Origin: Dehalococcoidia bacterium
Lineage (GTDB): Bacteria > Chloroflexota > Dehalococcoidia > Dehalococcoidales > Fen-1064
Assembly (NCBI GenBank): GCA_011170375.1
Contig: DUEV01000004.1
Span: 124,001 to 188,000, forward strand
Reading direction: 5' to 3'
DNA length: 64,000 bases
Below, one piece after another: positions 53,045 through 61,285 of the stretch. A program made the translations under genes and the position numbers. Each line of letters begins with the position of its first letter. The stretch's first letter is position 1. A model generated the notes under the pieces. It had not been told where the DNA came from, did not search any database, and saw only the letters and a list, made by a program, of their open reading frames with translations.

Positions 53045-53581
53045 ATGAAGAGGAAAATATTACTACTCGGTCTGGTTCTTACCCTGATTCTCACTATGGT
53101 AATGCCAGCGACTGCGCTGGCCGCGAAACCACCAGCTCCTACTATTGCCACTGGCGAAATCACTGACATTACTTTCGGTGATGTGTTTCCTGCAGGTAAT
53201 AGTGGCCGGTGGATCGTACAGGAACGCGAAATATCTGGTAATATTTCGGGAGCCCTAAATGGGGCTTTCACCATGACCTATAAGGCCAATGTGGTCTTAG
53301 TAACCCAGGCAGGAAATTTCCATGGAACCTTTGAAGCAGACAACATCACTTTGAACGTAAACGGCAAGATTAGCCCGCTTGAGCTTGTCCCAGTTGAGGT
53401 TGATCCCGACGTATTCGTAGACCTGCCGATGTTGTCACTCAGTGGTCACTGGAACGTAATTGACGGTGCCAAGGGAAACGGCAATTTTGATGCATATTTA
53501 GTCTTCATCCCAGACGCACAGGGACATGTTGGCACGATCGTAGCCAGTGGAATCGTTATGACCGGTAAATGGCAGCCGTAA
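53045..53581 (+). CDS. Small exported protein of unknown function
   Basis: A 178-residue protein that I do not recognise. The N-terminus is a clear signal peptide (MKRKILLLGLVLTLILTMVM, cleavage near ALA|AKPP at about 27). The mature part is beta-rich with alternating polar and hydrophobic residues (NISGALNGAFTMTYKANVVL, FHGTFEADNITLNVNG), no cysteines and one Trp pair. It resembles a secreted beta-barrel or lipocalin-like fold only in composition. CAAGGAGG lies 8 bases before the ATG. It lies between the HD-GYP gene and the tubulin module, about 95 bases after the former. Confidence 0.7.
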   Translation: MKRKILLLGLVLTLILTMVMPATALAAKPPAPTIATGEITDITFGDVFPAGNSGRWIVQEREISGNISGALNGAFTMTYKANVVLVTQAGNFHGTFEADNITLNVNGKISPLELVPVEVDPDVFVDLPMLSLSGHWNVIDGAKGNGNFDAYLVFIPDAQGHVGTIVASGIVMTGKWQP

Positions 53582-53740
53582 GCCCTGATTAACTGAGAAG
53601 ATTTCTTTTGAACCGGTGCTGGCAGCCCGGGGGCCAATGGAATAAACGAACGACCTTTGGTTCCTGGGCAGCCATTGTGTCTGGAACAACGCAACCCTCT
53701 AATTGCTACAGCCACGAAAGCAACGCCGCGCCCTCTAATA

Positions 53741-53769
53741 TTGACAATCTACCGCTAGAAGGATAGACT
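53741..53769 (+). promoter_or_regulatory. Promoter of the membrane-protein gene
   Basis: TTGACA (53741-53746), a 17-base spacer and TAGACT (53764-53769), about 42 bases before the ATG at 53812. Good sigma70 match. Confidence 0.6.
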
Positions 53770-53811
53770 CAAGTCCCAAAGCATTATTGCCTGGTAAGAG
53801 TGGAAGCCATT

Positions 53812-54576
53812 ATGAGCTGGCAAGCACTGGTAATAATAGGGGGCATCCTGGCAGGCCTGGCTTTCCTCGGGATGCTCTTCTGGTTGCTTTCAAAACGGTC
53901 AAGAAAGCGGTTAATACACCAGACGGAAGTGCAGCTGGTGGAACACCTGAGAAGTATCGGCGTCAAAGCTGAGATACAGAAGGTGAAGCGTAAGGTGGTA
54001 CGTACCCGAGAAGATGGCTACCCTGTAATACTACGTCAATTGGTGACTACCAATGTCTGGCTCAGGGGAATACAGTCGATAGAAATCTGGCAGGTTACCA
54101 GAAAGGGTGAGGAGAAATCCACGACACTGGACGAGATAAGCTATATGATAACCCCGGAGCCAGGGATGACACTGTACAGAATACCGATATTGACAAACAT
54201 TGTCACAGTACAGACAGCCGACGGCAAGACCGAATTCGAGTGGCGCGGATTCGAATGGGGTCGGCTACCTCTCCTGGTAGACAGACTAAGAACAGACAGG
54301 AACCTGAACAGCCGACTTCTCAGACACTTTTACACCAACCTCCCAGACAATCTGCGCATCACGGCGTCCTCCGGGGATAAGATAGGCATCACTATGAGCT
54401 ATAATCAGCAACAACTACCTTCCCGAGAGCTCCTCACTTGCATCGAAGACATCGCCAGTCACGTGTGCGACTACGTGGCAGAGCGAAACAGCGCCCGCAA
54501 ACAGGAGGAGGGTAAAGCACAACAAGATGACTGGACAACCGATATTTCCAAAGCAGGTAATAACATAAGAGGGTAA
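53812..54576 (+). CDS. Membrane-anchored protein of unknown function, neighbour of the tubulin homologue
   Basis: A 254-residue protein that I do not recognise. One N-terminal membrane helix spans about residues 5-27 (ALVIIGGILAGLAFLGMLFW), followed by a KRSRKR stop-transfer patch. This predicts a cytosolic C-terminal domain of about 215 residues, which is mixed alpha/beta and soluble. The end is charged (KQEEGKAQQDD). I chose ATG 53812 with GGAAG five bases upstream; GTG 53800 would add four residues. The gene is followed after 165 bases by the tubulin homologue, so the protein could tether or regulate the polymer at the membrane. That is inference from proximity and topology. Confidence 0.7.
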   Translation: MSWQALVIIGGILAGLAFLGMLFWLLSKRSRKRLIHQTEVQLVEHLRSIGVKAEIQKVKRKVVRTREDGYPVILRQLVTTNVWLRGIQSIEIWQVTRKGEEKSTTLDEISYMITPEPGMTLYRIPILTNIVTVQTADGKTEFEWRGFEWGRLPLLVDRLRTDRNLNSRLLRHFYTNLPDNLRITASSGDKIGITMSYNQQQLPSRELLTCIEDIASHVCDYVAERNSARKQEEGKAQQDDWTTDISKAGNNIRG

Positions 54577-54595
54577 GACATCATTGCCCGAGTTA

Positions 54596-54624
54596 TTGAC
54601 AAAGTGCCGCCAGAGAACTACAAT
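54596..54624 (+). promoter_or_regulatory. Promoter of the tubulin-homologue gene
   Basis: TTGACA (54596-54601), a 17-base spacer and TACAAT (54619-54624), about 120 bases before the ATG. Both boxes match well, so the gene has its own promoter behind the membrane-protein gene. Confidence 0.65.
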
Positions 54625-54741
54625 CGAGTTCCAGCAGGGCGTGTATTGTGCGACTAGAAGCACCGTGTAAGTCCAAAGAGAAAATGTGCCAAACCGGAAA
54701 GCCATGGCCTGGCTCCGGTAACGGACAAAAGAGAGTGAAAA

Positions 54742-55980
54742 ATGCAGCTAATGGTTATCGGACTAGGACAATGTGGTTCACACATTGCCGATGAATTCGC
54801 CCGGATGAACAGAAGGGCCCGCCTCAGGCGTCGGCTCCAGGTACTCACCGGCGTCTACGCGGTGAATACTGACCTAGCCGACCTGAGCAGCCTGAGCAGC
54901 ATAAAGGCTGATTACCATCACAGGATATTAATTGGGGGGCGAAAGACTGCCGGTCATGGCGTCGGTAAGATGAACGACCTTGGCGCTCAGATAGCCCGGG
55001 AAGATGCCGACAAAGTAATTGACGCCATCAGGAGAACATCGCGATTCCATGATTCGGACGCCTTCCTGCTGATTGCCGGTGCCGCCGGAGGTACTGGTTC
55101 GGGAGCATTACCCGTAATATCACAGATAATCAAAGAACGTTACCTGGACAAACCACTCTACAACCTCATTGTCCTGCCCTTCGAGCATGAAGAGCACACG
55201 GAAGAGCGGACAGTCTACAACACAGCAACGTGCCTTAAGTCATGCAGCACCGTAGCTGATGCGATATTTCTGGTGGACAATCAGAGATATGTCGACAAAG
55301 ACGCCTCTTCCGGAAGCAACCTGGGCTGGATTAACCAGCAGACTGTAGAGCCATTCTACAATATACTCTGCGCCGGAGAAGAAAAGAGGGCCAGACACCT
55401 GGGTACAAGAGTACTTGATGCCGGCGATGTGAAACAAACCCTATCAGGATGGACAATTATCGGCCACGGTAGTATGAAGCTACCGTCCATTCGGCTTGCA
55501 TTCTGGAGGTCTAGCAGCTTCCGGGAGAAGAGTGCAGCAACCGACCGGGGAATTGAGGCAATGGACAAGGCTATCAGTGAGCTCTCCTTCGAATGCAATC
55601 CCGCCGATGCAGGCAGAGCACTCTATCTTATTACTGCTCCTACCAAGGAAATGAGTCTGAGCCTCGTCAAAGAGGTTGGAGAGCACATGAAAGCCCTCAC
55701 CCCCGACGCCGTTATCAGGGAAGGTGATTATCCCAGGATGAGAAGTTCCATCGATGTTTCTGTGATACTATCGGAGCTGAGGGATGTGGAGAAAGTTAAA
55801 AAATACTATGCCGAAGCAACCGGTCTTGCTTCCAGGCTAGAGCAGAGACGACAGCAGGTCGATGCCAAACTTGAAACAATCGACGATGCCGGTAAGGACA
55901 TACCATCTCTTATAGAGACGGAGAGTCCGAACTACCCGTCAGAGGACGAATTCCCCCCGGAAGATACGCTCTCCACATAG
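54742..55980 (+). CDS. CetZ/FtsZ-like tubulin-superfamily GTPase
   Basis: A 412-residue tubulin-family protein. Loop T1 is IGLGQCGSHIADEF (residues 6-19). NTD is at 42-44 in the T2 region. T3 is RILIGGRKTAGHGVGKMND (61-79). The G-box T4 is AGAAGGTGSGALP (112-124), T6 Asn is in YNTATCLKS (159), and LVDNQRYVD follows. The T7 region LDAGDVKQTL keeps the DxxD acids (226 and 229) needed for GTP hydrolysis in polymers. The T3 sequence (IGGRKTAGHGVG) resembles archaeal CetZ more than cell-division FtsZ. The tail is acidic (about 385-412). It probably forms cytosolic filaments; no ftsA or division gene is adjacent. Confidence 0.85.
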   Translation: MQLMVIGLGQCGSHIADEFARMNRRARLRRRLQVLTGVYAVNTDLADLSSLSSIKADYHHRILIGGRKTAGHGVGKMNDLGAQIAREDADKVIDAIRRTSRFHDSDAFLLIAGAAGGTGSGALPVISQIIKERYLDKPLYNLIVLPFEHEEHTEERTVYNTATCLKSCSTVADAIFLVDNQRYVDKDASSGSNLGWINQQTVEPFYNILCAGEEKRARHLGTRVLDAGDVKQTLSGWTIIGHGSMKLPSIRLAFWRSSSFREKSAATDRGIEAMDKAISELSFECNPADAGRALYLITAPTKEMSLSLVKEVGEHMKALTPDAVIREGDYPRMRSSIDVSVILSELRDVEKVKKYYAEATGLASRLEQRRQQVDAKLETIDDAGKDIPSLIETESPNYPSEDEFPPEDTLST

Positions 55981-56097
55981 CCGCCACGCAATCGGTCGCG
56001 TATCTTCTTGAATGAGGTACCCAAAAATATCCTAGAAGGATACACTGTCGATTCAGGCTAGAGCGAACGATGCCCTAGTATATTGCCTGCTCTAACT

Positions 56098-57789
56098 CTA
56101 ACGCATACCAGCCCGTCTTTGCATATTGTAGGTCAATATTCCACCCGAAACGTTCCTGGCGTTGAACCCGTTAAGACGCAGAATCCGGGTGGCGTAGTAT
56201 GACCTGTGTCCCTGCCGGCAGTAGACCAGCACCTCGCCATCCCCCAGCAGTTCGCCCAGCCGTTCCCTAAGCTCATCGATAGGAATATGGATGGCACCTT
56301 CATAATGACCAGCAGTAAACTCCCGAAGAGTACGGACATCCAGAACTGTCCCTTTTCCCTGATTAACATCGTCCCAGTGGGCCACAGGAGAATCTCCTCG
56401 CAGCATATTGGCAGCGACCATCCCGGCAAGGTTCACCGGGTCCTTGGCACCACCAAACTGGGGTGCGTAGCACATCTCAGCCTCTTCCAGGTCAAAGACA
56501 GTGGCACCTTTCTGAATCGCCATCGAAATAACGTCAATACGCTTCTCAACCCCATCCTCACCAACCGCCTGGACACCAAGGACTCTGCCTCCTTCTATTG
56601 AAAAGATAAACTTCATCATGATGGGCTTCGCTCCAGGGTAATAGCCGACATGATGGGTTGGCTGCAGATAGACCTTTTCATAGTGTGCTGTTTTGACGGA
56701 ACGCTGCAGTGCCTTCTCCGAGGCACCAGTCGAGGCAACCACCATGTCGAAGACCTTGCATACCGCCGTAGCCTGGACACCACGAAATCTGGAATCGCGT
56801 CCCAGGATTGCATCGGCAGCAATCCGTCCCTGCCGGTTGGCCGGCCCAGCCAATGCGAGGAGCGTCCACTCCCCGCTGATAATATCCCGGACTTCTACGG
56901 CATCACCGACTGCCCATATCCGGCCGCCACTGGTACGCATCCGGTCATCAACTCGTATGCCACCCAAGTCGCCTATCTTGAGACCCGCTTCCCTGGCCAG
57001 CTTTATCTCAGGACGGACGCCGATAGCCAGGATGACCATATCGCAGGGGTGCTTCTCCCCTGCCTGCGTAGTAACGACAATTCCATGGCCTTCAGCACCC
57101 AACTCGAACCCGGCAACAGCATCACCAAGATGCAGGGACACTCCGTTAGCAACCAGATGGTCCTGTACCAGCACCGCCATTTCCGGGTCAAGTGACGGCA
57201 TTACCTGTGGCAGCATCTCCACAATACTGACTGAAATACCACGACTGACCAGGTTCTCGGCCATCTCCAACCCGATGAACCCACCACCGACGATAACTGC
57301 CCGCTTGACTCCCTGCTCCACAATCCATTCCCTTATCTGGTGGCTATCCGGAATCGTTCTCAGGCTGAAGATACCGGGCAGGTCAATGCCGGGCAGTGAT
57401 GGCCGGACAGGTGCCGCCCCGGGAGAAAGAACCAGGGCATCATAGCCTTCTCGATAGGTCTCTCCAGTGTCGATATTCCTGACCTCGACCTCGTTCTTCT
57501 GCCGGTCGAGTGCTGTAACCTCACTATGCACCCGGACATCGATATTGAATCTTCCCCGGAAATACGGCGGCGTAGCTAATAGAAGGTTCTCCTCTTTCTT
57601 GATAACATCACCAACGTAGTACGGTAGACCGCAGTTAGCAAAGGACACGTACGGCCCACGCTCAAATATGATAATCTCCGCCTCCTCCGATAACCTCCGT
57701 GCCCGTGCCGCACAGGACGCCCCACCCGCAACCCCGCCAACTATTAATATCCTTGGTTTACCCGACTTCTCTTGATTAAGTGGACTCAC
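56098..57789 (-). CDS. CoA-disulfide reductase-rhodanese fusion (FAD pyridine nucleotide oxidoreductase)
   Basis: A protein of about 563 residues. The FAD-binding motif is ILIVGGVAGGASCAARARRL (about 14-33), and the single redox Cys is in YVSFANCGLPYYVGD (about 54), which marks the CoADR/NADH oxidase type. The NAD-binding motif is AVIVGGGFIGLEMAENL (about 158) and the third motif is IWAVGDAVEV. The C-terminal rhodanese domain (about 460-560) has VYCRQGHRSYYATRIL with active Cys. Fused enzymes reduce CoA disulfide or persulfides with NAD(P)H. I chose GTG 57789 with TGAGGT 9 bases upstream; ATG 57819 would add ten residues. It is convergent with the tubulin gene. Confidence 0.92.
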   Translation of the reverse strand: MSPLNQEKSGKPRILIVGGVAGGASCAARARRLSEEAEIIIFERGPYVSFANCGLPYYVGDVIKKEENLLLATPPYFRGRFNIDVRVHSEVTALDRQKNEVEVRNIDTGETYREGYDALVLSPGAAPVRPSLPGIDLPGIFSLRTIPDSHQIREWIVEQGVKRAVIVGGGFIGLEMAENLVSRGISVSIVEMLPQVMPSLDPEMAVLVQDHLVANGVSLHLGDAVAGFELGAEGHGIVVTTQAGEKHPCDMVILAIGVRPEIKLAREAGLKIGDLGGIRVDDRMRTSGGRIWAVGDAVEVRDIISGEWTLLALAGPANRQGRIAADAILGRDSRFRGVQATAVCKVFDMVVASTGASEKALQRSVKTAHYEKVYLQPTHHVGYYPGAKPIMMKFIFSIEGGRVLGVQAVGEDGVEKRIDVISMAIQKGATVFDLEEAEMCYAPQFGGAKDPVNLAGMVAANMLRGDSPVAHWDDVNQGKGTVLDVRTLREFTAGHYEGAIHIPIDELRERLGELLGDGEVLVYCRQGHRSYYATRILRLNGFNARNVSGGILTYNMQRRAGMR

Positions 57790-57970
57790 TTCTGCAAACC
57801 TCACAAGATTATTATCCATCAATTGTAACGGCTACCCCCTGATAACGGCAACTTCATACACTATTAGGTAGTGGCGGCCCCATCTATCAGCCAACATTGA
57901 CAGCCAACGGATGTGAGATTTAAGATAACCAAGTTTAAAAATTAACGGCAAACAGGATTGTAGCGTAGAC

Positions 57971-58504
57971 ATGAAACGTTTAATTATCGAGATTAAAGCA
58001 AAATCAAATAACCAAGACAGGGTCAGAGAAATCTTGAAATTAAGAAAGGCCGATTTCAAAGGAACCGACCATCAGATTGATACATACTTCAATGTTAATT
58101 ACGGCAGGTTAAAACTAAGAGAAGGGAGAATCGAGAGTTCTTTAGTCTTCTATGACAGAGAAAACGAGCCAGGCCCCAAACAATCGAACGTAACCCTTTT
58201 TGAGGCTGACCCCGAATCTCCTTTAAAAGAAATCCTAACCAAAGCTCTTGGCATTTTAGTTGTCGTGGACAAACATAGAGAGATATACTTTATCGACAAC
58301 GTGAAGTTCCATATTGACACTGTTGAAAAACTTGGAACTTTTATCGAAATCGAAGCTATTGCTAAAGATAACAGCATAAGCAAAGAGAAGCTATTAGAGC
58401 AATGTCAATCATTCATGGACTTGTTCCAGATTTCTCAAGAAGACTTAATTTCAGTTTCTTATAGCGATCTATTAGTGCAAAAGTACATTGATACGTCCAC
58501 TTGA
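57971..58504 (+). CDS. CYTH-domain protein (class IV adenylate cyclase-like), low GC
   Basis: A 177-residue triphosphate tunnel enzyme fold. The signature E-x-E-x-K motif appears as IIEIKAK (residues 5-11). RLKLREGRIESSLVFYDREN (about 45-64) and VVDKHREIYFIDNVKFHID (about 94-112) follow, then GTFIEIEAI. The CYTH family includes class IV adenylate cyclases and thiamine or tripolyphosphatases, so the reaction is open. Base use is clearly more A/T rich than in its neighbours (lysine AAA and asparagine AAT/AAC abundant), which suggests recent transfer. The ATG lacks a good ribosome site. Confidence 0.85.
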   Translation: MKRLIIEIKAKSNNQDRVREILKLRKADFKGTDHQIDTYFNVNYGRLKLREGRIESSLVFYDRENEPGPKQSNVTLFEADPESPLKEILTKALGILVVVDKHREIYFIDNVKFHIDTVEKLGTFIEIEAIAKDNSISKEKLLEQCQSFMDLFQISQEDLISVSYSDLLVQKYIDTST

Positions 58505-58528
58505 CCACTTAACAGAAGCCAGACCACA

Positions 58529-59242
58529 TTATTTCAGTTCTATGATACTTCTGATAATACGGTCGGGCTGCACCGGGCTGGGCTCCGGCAGTCCACCATC
58601 CCGCCAGTCCACCCAGATGCTGAACAGACCCAGTGCTTGCGCCCCGGCGATGTCACGCTGAAGGTCATCACCTACCATCCAGGTATCACCTGCTGCTACA
58701 CCCAATTGCTCCAGTATGTGACGAAAGACGCTTTTATCCGGCTTACCTGCCCCGAACTCACCCTCGATAAGGATACAGTCGAAATACGGCACCAGCCCGA
58801 AGCGCTCAATCTTGCCGCGCTGCATTTCCGCACCGCCGTTGGTAACCAGACCGAGTCGGATACCCCGGTCACGAAAGTGCTGGATAGTATCGATGGCACC
58901 GGGAAAGGGATGCGCCCCACCTTCTCTCATCTCCGCATAGGCGTCCGCCAGCTCGATAGCGACCTCCGGAGCATTGATACCAAGCTGCGAAAATGCCATA
59001 GCGACTATTCCCCGTCGCGTGTCTGACAGGACAAGTCGCCCCCGCCGGTGTCTCTCCAAATCGCCCCAGTACCAGTCCCGCGCCTTGTTGATGGCACTCA
59101 GTAATTCATCAACACTGGAAACGCCAACGCGGGACACAAACCCACTGCAGACGGTCCGCCAGCATTCCTCCGGGTCACCATATGCCAGAATAGTGTCATC
59201 TAGGTCAAATATTATGGCCGCAGGTAACGGACCCGACTTCAT
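58529..59242 (-). CDS. HAD-superfamily hydrolase (YjjG/phosphoglycolate phosphatase-like)
   Basis: A 237-residue phosphatase. Motif I is AIIFDLDDTILAYGDPEE (9-26), motif II is LGLVTNGGAEMQRGKIERFG (about 131-150), the motif III Lys is in FGAGKPDKSVFRHIL (about 168-182), and motif IV is TWMVGDDLQRDIAGAQALG (about 193-211). A helical cap lies between motifs I and II. HAD members of this type dephosphorylate nucleotides or small sugar phosphates. It stands alone between the CYTH gene and the ABC operon, and starts ATG at 59242. Confidence 0.9.
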   Translation of the reverse strand: MKSGPLPAAIIFDLDDTILAYGDPEECWRTVCSGFVSRVGVSSVDELLSAINKARDWYWGDLERHRRGRLVLSDTRRGIVAMAFSQLGINAPEVAIELADAYAEMREGGAHPFPGAIDTIQHFRDRGIRLGLVTNGGAEMQRGKIERFGLVPYFDCILIEGEFGAGKPDKSVFRHILEQLGVAAGDTWMVGDDLQRDIAGAQALGLFSIWVDWRDGGLPEPSPVQPDRIIRSIIELK

Positions 59243-59366
59243 CTATTCACCGCTTCCCAACTCTCATTATAGTGGACGTTACTATGTTACTACATCTATC
59301 ATGGGTTATTATAGTAGTATCAGGTATAGTAGAATGGAATGAGACCGAATCCTGAGAGGAGATATC

Positions 59367-60233
59367 ATGGTTGGAGATGCGATTGTTGCCGAAGACCTCA
59401 CCTACCGCTACGGCCAGCTGCTTGCTGTAGACCACATCAGTTTCAAGGTAGCAGAGGGTGAGATACTCGGCTTCCTCGGTCCGAACGGCGCTGGTAAGTC
59501 AACCACCGTCAAGGTGCTGACGGGACAACTCCAGCCTAAAGAAGGCAAAGTAACGGTACTCGGTATCGATGTTGCACACGACCCGGAAAAGGTACAGGCA
59601 CAGATAGGGGTCTGCTTCGAGATAACCAACCTTTACGAAAAGATGAGTGCCGAAGAAAACCTGAAGCTGTTTGCCCGCCTCTTCGGCGTCCCGCATTTCG
59701 ACGCCGGTGCTCTCCTGGAGCGAGTCGGCTTGGAGGGGCGGGAGCACGACCGCGTCGAGGAGTACTCCAAAGGGATGAAGCAGCGCCTCATGGTAGCGAG
59801 GGCATTGGTAAATCAGCCAAGCATCCTGTTCCTCGACGAGCCGACCGATGGTCTCGACCCAGCATCGGCGGATAACATCCGTAAGGTCATCCTGGAGGAG
59901 CGGGAGCGAGGGGCAACCGTTTTCCTCACCACGCACGACATGATGGAGGCGGACAAGCTCTCCGACCGGGTTGGCTTTATCAACCAGGGTAAGATAGTGG
60001 CGCTGGATACCCCCCACAATCTCAAGCAGCAATACGGTAAACGTGCCCTTCGGGCTCAGGTGGCAGGCCCTGACGGTGACCTGGAGAGCCGGGAGATTAT
60101 TATGGACCAGCCGGAGACAGCCGGGGCTGTTCAGGAGCTTTTTGGGCGGGAAAAAGTGGTCACCATCCACAGCGAAGAGGCCAGCCTGGAGGACATTTTC
60201 ATCGATATCACGGGGCGGGGACTTACTGAATGA
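59367..60233 (+). CDS. ABC transporter ATP-binding protein (ABC-2 export type)
   Basis: A 288-residue ABC ATPase. Walker A is GFLGPNGAGKSTTVK (about 34-48), the Q-loop follows near 84, the signature is VEEYSKGMKQRLMVARALV (about 129), Walker B is SILFLDEPTDGLDP (about 153) and the H-loop is TVFLTTHDMMEA. The signature reads YSKGM rather than LSGGQ, a usual variant of DrrA/CcmA-like exporters. AGGAG precedes the ATG. The stop overlaps the first permease start by four bases, forming a three-gene operon. Substrate unknown; this type exports drugs, lipids or metal chelates. Confidence 0.93.
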   Translation: MVGDAIVAEDLTYRYGQLLAVDHISFKVAEGEILGFLGPNGAGKSTTVKVLTGQLQPKEGKVTVLGIDVAHDPEKVQAQIGVCFEITNLYEKMSAEENLKLFARLFGVPHFDAGALLERVGLEGREHDRVEEYSKGMKQRLMVARALVNQPSILFLDEPTDGLDPASADNIRKVILEERERGATVFLTTHDMMEADKLSDRVGFINQGKIVALDTPHNLKQQYGKRALRAQVAGPDGDLESREIIMDQPETAGAVQELFGREKVVTIHSEEASLEDIFIDITGRGLTE

Positions 60234-61285
60234 GCTGGCCAATTATCCGGGCACTGGTCGCCAAAGACCTCACCCTCTTCTTCAGAAACCGCTTCTTCGC
60301 CTTTATAAGCGTCCTGGGTATCGTTTTCTATATAGGTATCTACTTTTTCATGCCCAGTTCGGTTGACGAGGCGCTGGACATAGGCCTCTATGCACCAGTA
60401 CTTCCCCCTATCTTTGAGCAAGTTCAGGGAGAAGGTCTATCGATCGAACTGGTTGACTCGGTGGAAACCCTTGAAGAGGGTGTCACCGAAGGCTGTTACC
60501 TGGCCGGCATCGCTCTGCCGCCGGACATAATGGAAAAACTGGCTACAGGAAGCAAAGTAACCGTCGATGTTTATTTCGCCGCAGATACCCCGCAAGAGCT
60601 GAAAGACGCTGTTACCAGCCTCATCGAGGAGCTGGCCTACATGCAGAGCGGGCAGATGCTAGCGGTTGATATATCCGAGGAAATCATCGGGCCCGACATG
60701 CTCGGCAGGCAGATACCACCCCGTGACCGGATACTTCCTTTCTTTGCCATCTTCATTATTCTGACAGAGACCCTCGGCCTTTCAAGCCTCATCAGCGAGG
60801 AAATCGAGAGTCGAACCGCACAGGCCCTGCTGATTACACCGATGACAATAAAAGGCCTTTTCCTCGCTAAGGGAATTACCGGTGTGTCGCTGGCATTTGG
60901 TCAGGCGCTGCTGTTCATGCTTGCCACTGGCGGACTGAACCAGCAGCCGTTAATAATATTGCTAACCCTGCTCCTGGCCTCACTCCTGGTCACTGGAATC
61001 GGCTTCCTGCTGGGTTCGGCAGGGAAAGACCTGATGTCGGTGATGGCCTGGGGCCTCCCTGCGATGATTATCCTCGCCGTGCCTGCGTTCGGAGTCATGT
61101 TCCCAGGAACAGTGTCAGACTGGGTCAAGGTAATTCCCTCCTACTACCTCGTGGATACCGTGCACCTCTCCGCTAACTTCGGACTTGGCTGGGGAGATGT
61201 CTGGCAAAACCTGCTGATACTGCTTGGATTTGACATTGCATTCTTCGGGCTTGGTATCATTGCATTGAGGAGGAAGCTAACATGA
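60230..61285 (+). CDS. ABC-2 type transporter permease (first)
   Basis: A 351-residue integral membrane protein of the ABC-2 type. One N-terminal membrane helix (about 23-43, FFAFISVLGIVFYIGIYFFM) is followed by an extracytoplasmic domain (about 45-165) and five or six helices in the C-terminal half, including ESRTAQALLITPMTIKGLFL, the coupling segment. It overlaps the ATPase gene and the next permease gene by ATGA junctions. It pairs with the following paralogue to form a heterodimeric pore. Confidence 0.9.
   Translation: MSWPIIRALVAKDLTLFFRNRFFAFISVLGIVFYIGIYFFMPSSVDEALDIGLYAPVLPPIFEQVQGEGLSIELVDSVETLEEGVTEGCYLAGIALPPDIMEKLATGSKVTVDVYFAADTPQELKDAVTSLIEELAYMQSGQMLAVDISEEIIGPDMLGRQIPPRDRILPFFAIFIILTETLGLSSLISEEIESRTAQALLITPMTIKGLFLAKGITGVSLAFGQALLFMLATGGLNQQPLIILLTLLLASLLVTGIGFLLGSAGKDLMSVMAWGLPAMIILAVPAFGVMFPGTVSDWVKVIPSYYLVDTVHLSANFGLGWGDVWQNLLILLGFDIAFFGLGIIALRRKLT

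Noticed and set aside
56028-56042. TATCCT-AGA-AGGATA hairpin after the tubulin-homologue gene as a terminator
   Set aside because: A weak six-pair AT-rich stem without a T run on either side; not enough to call.
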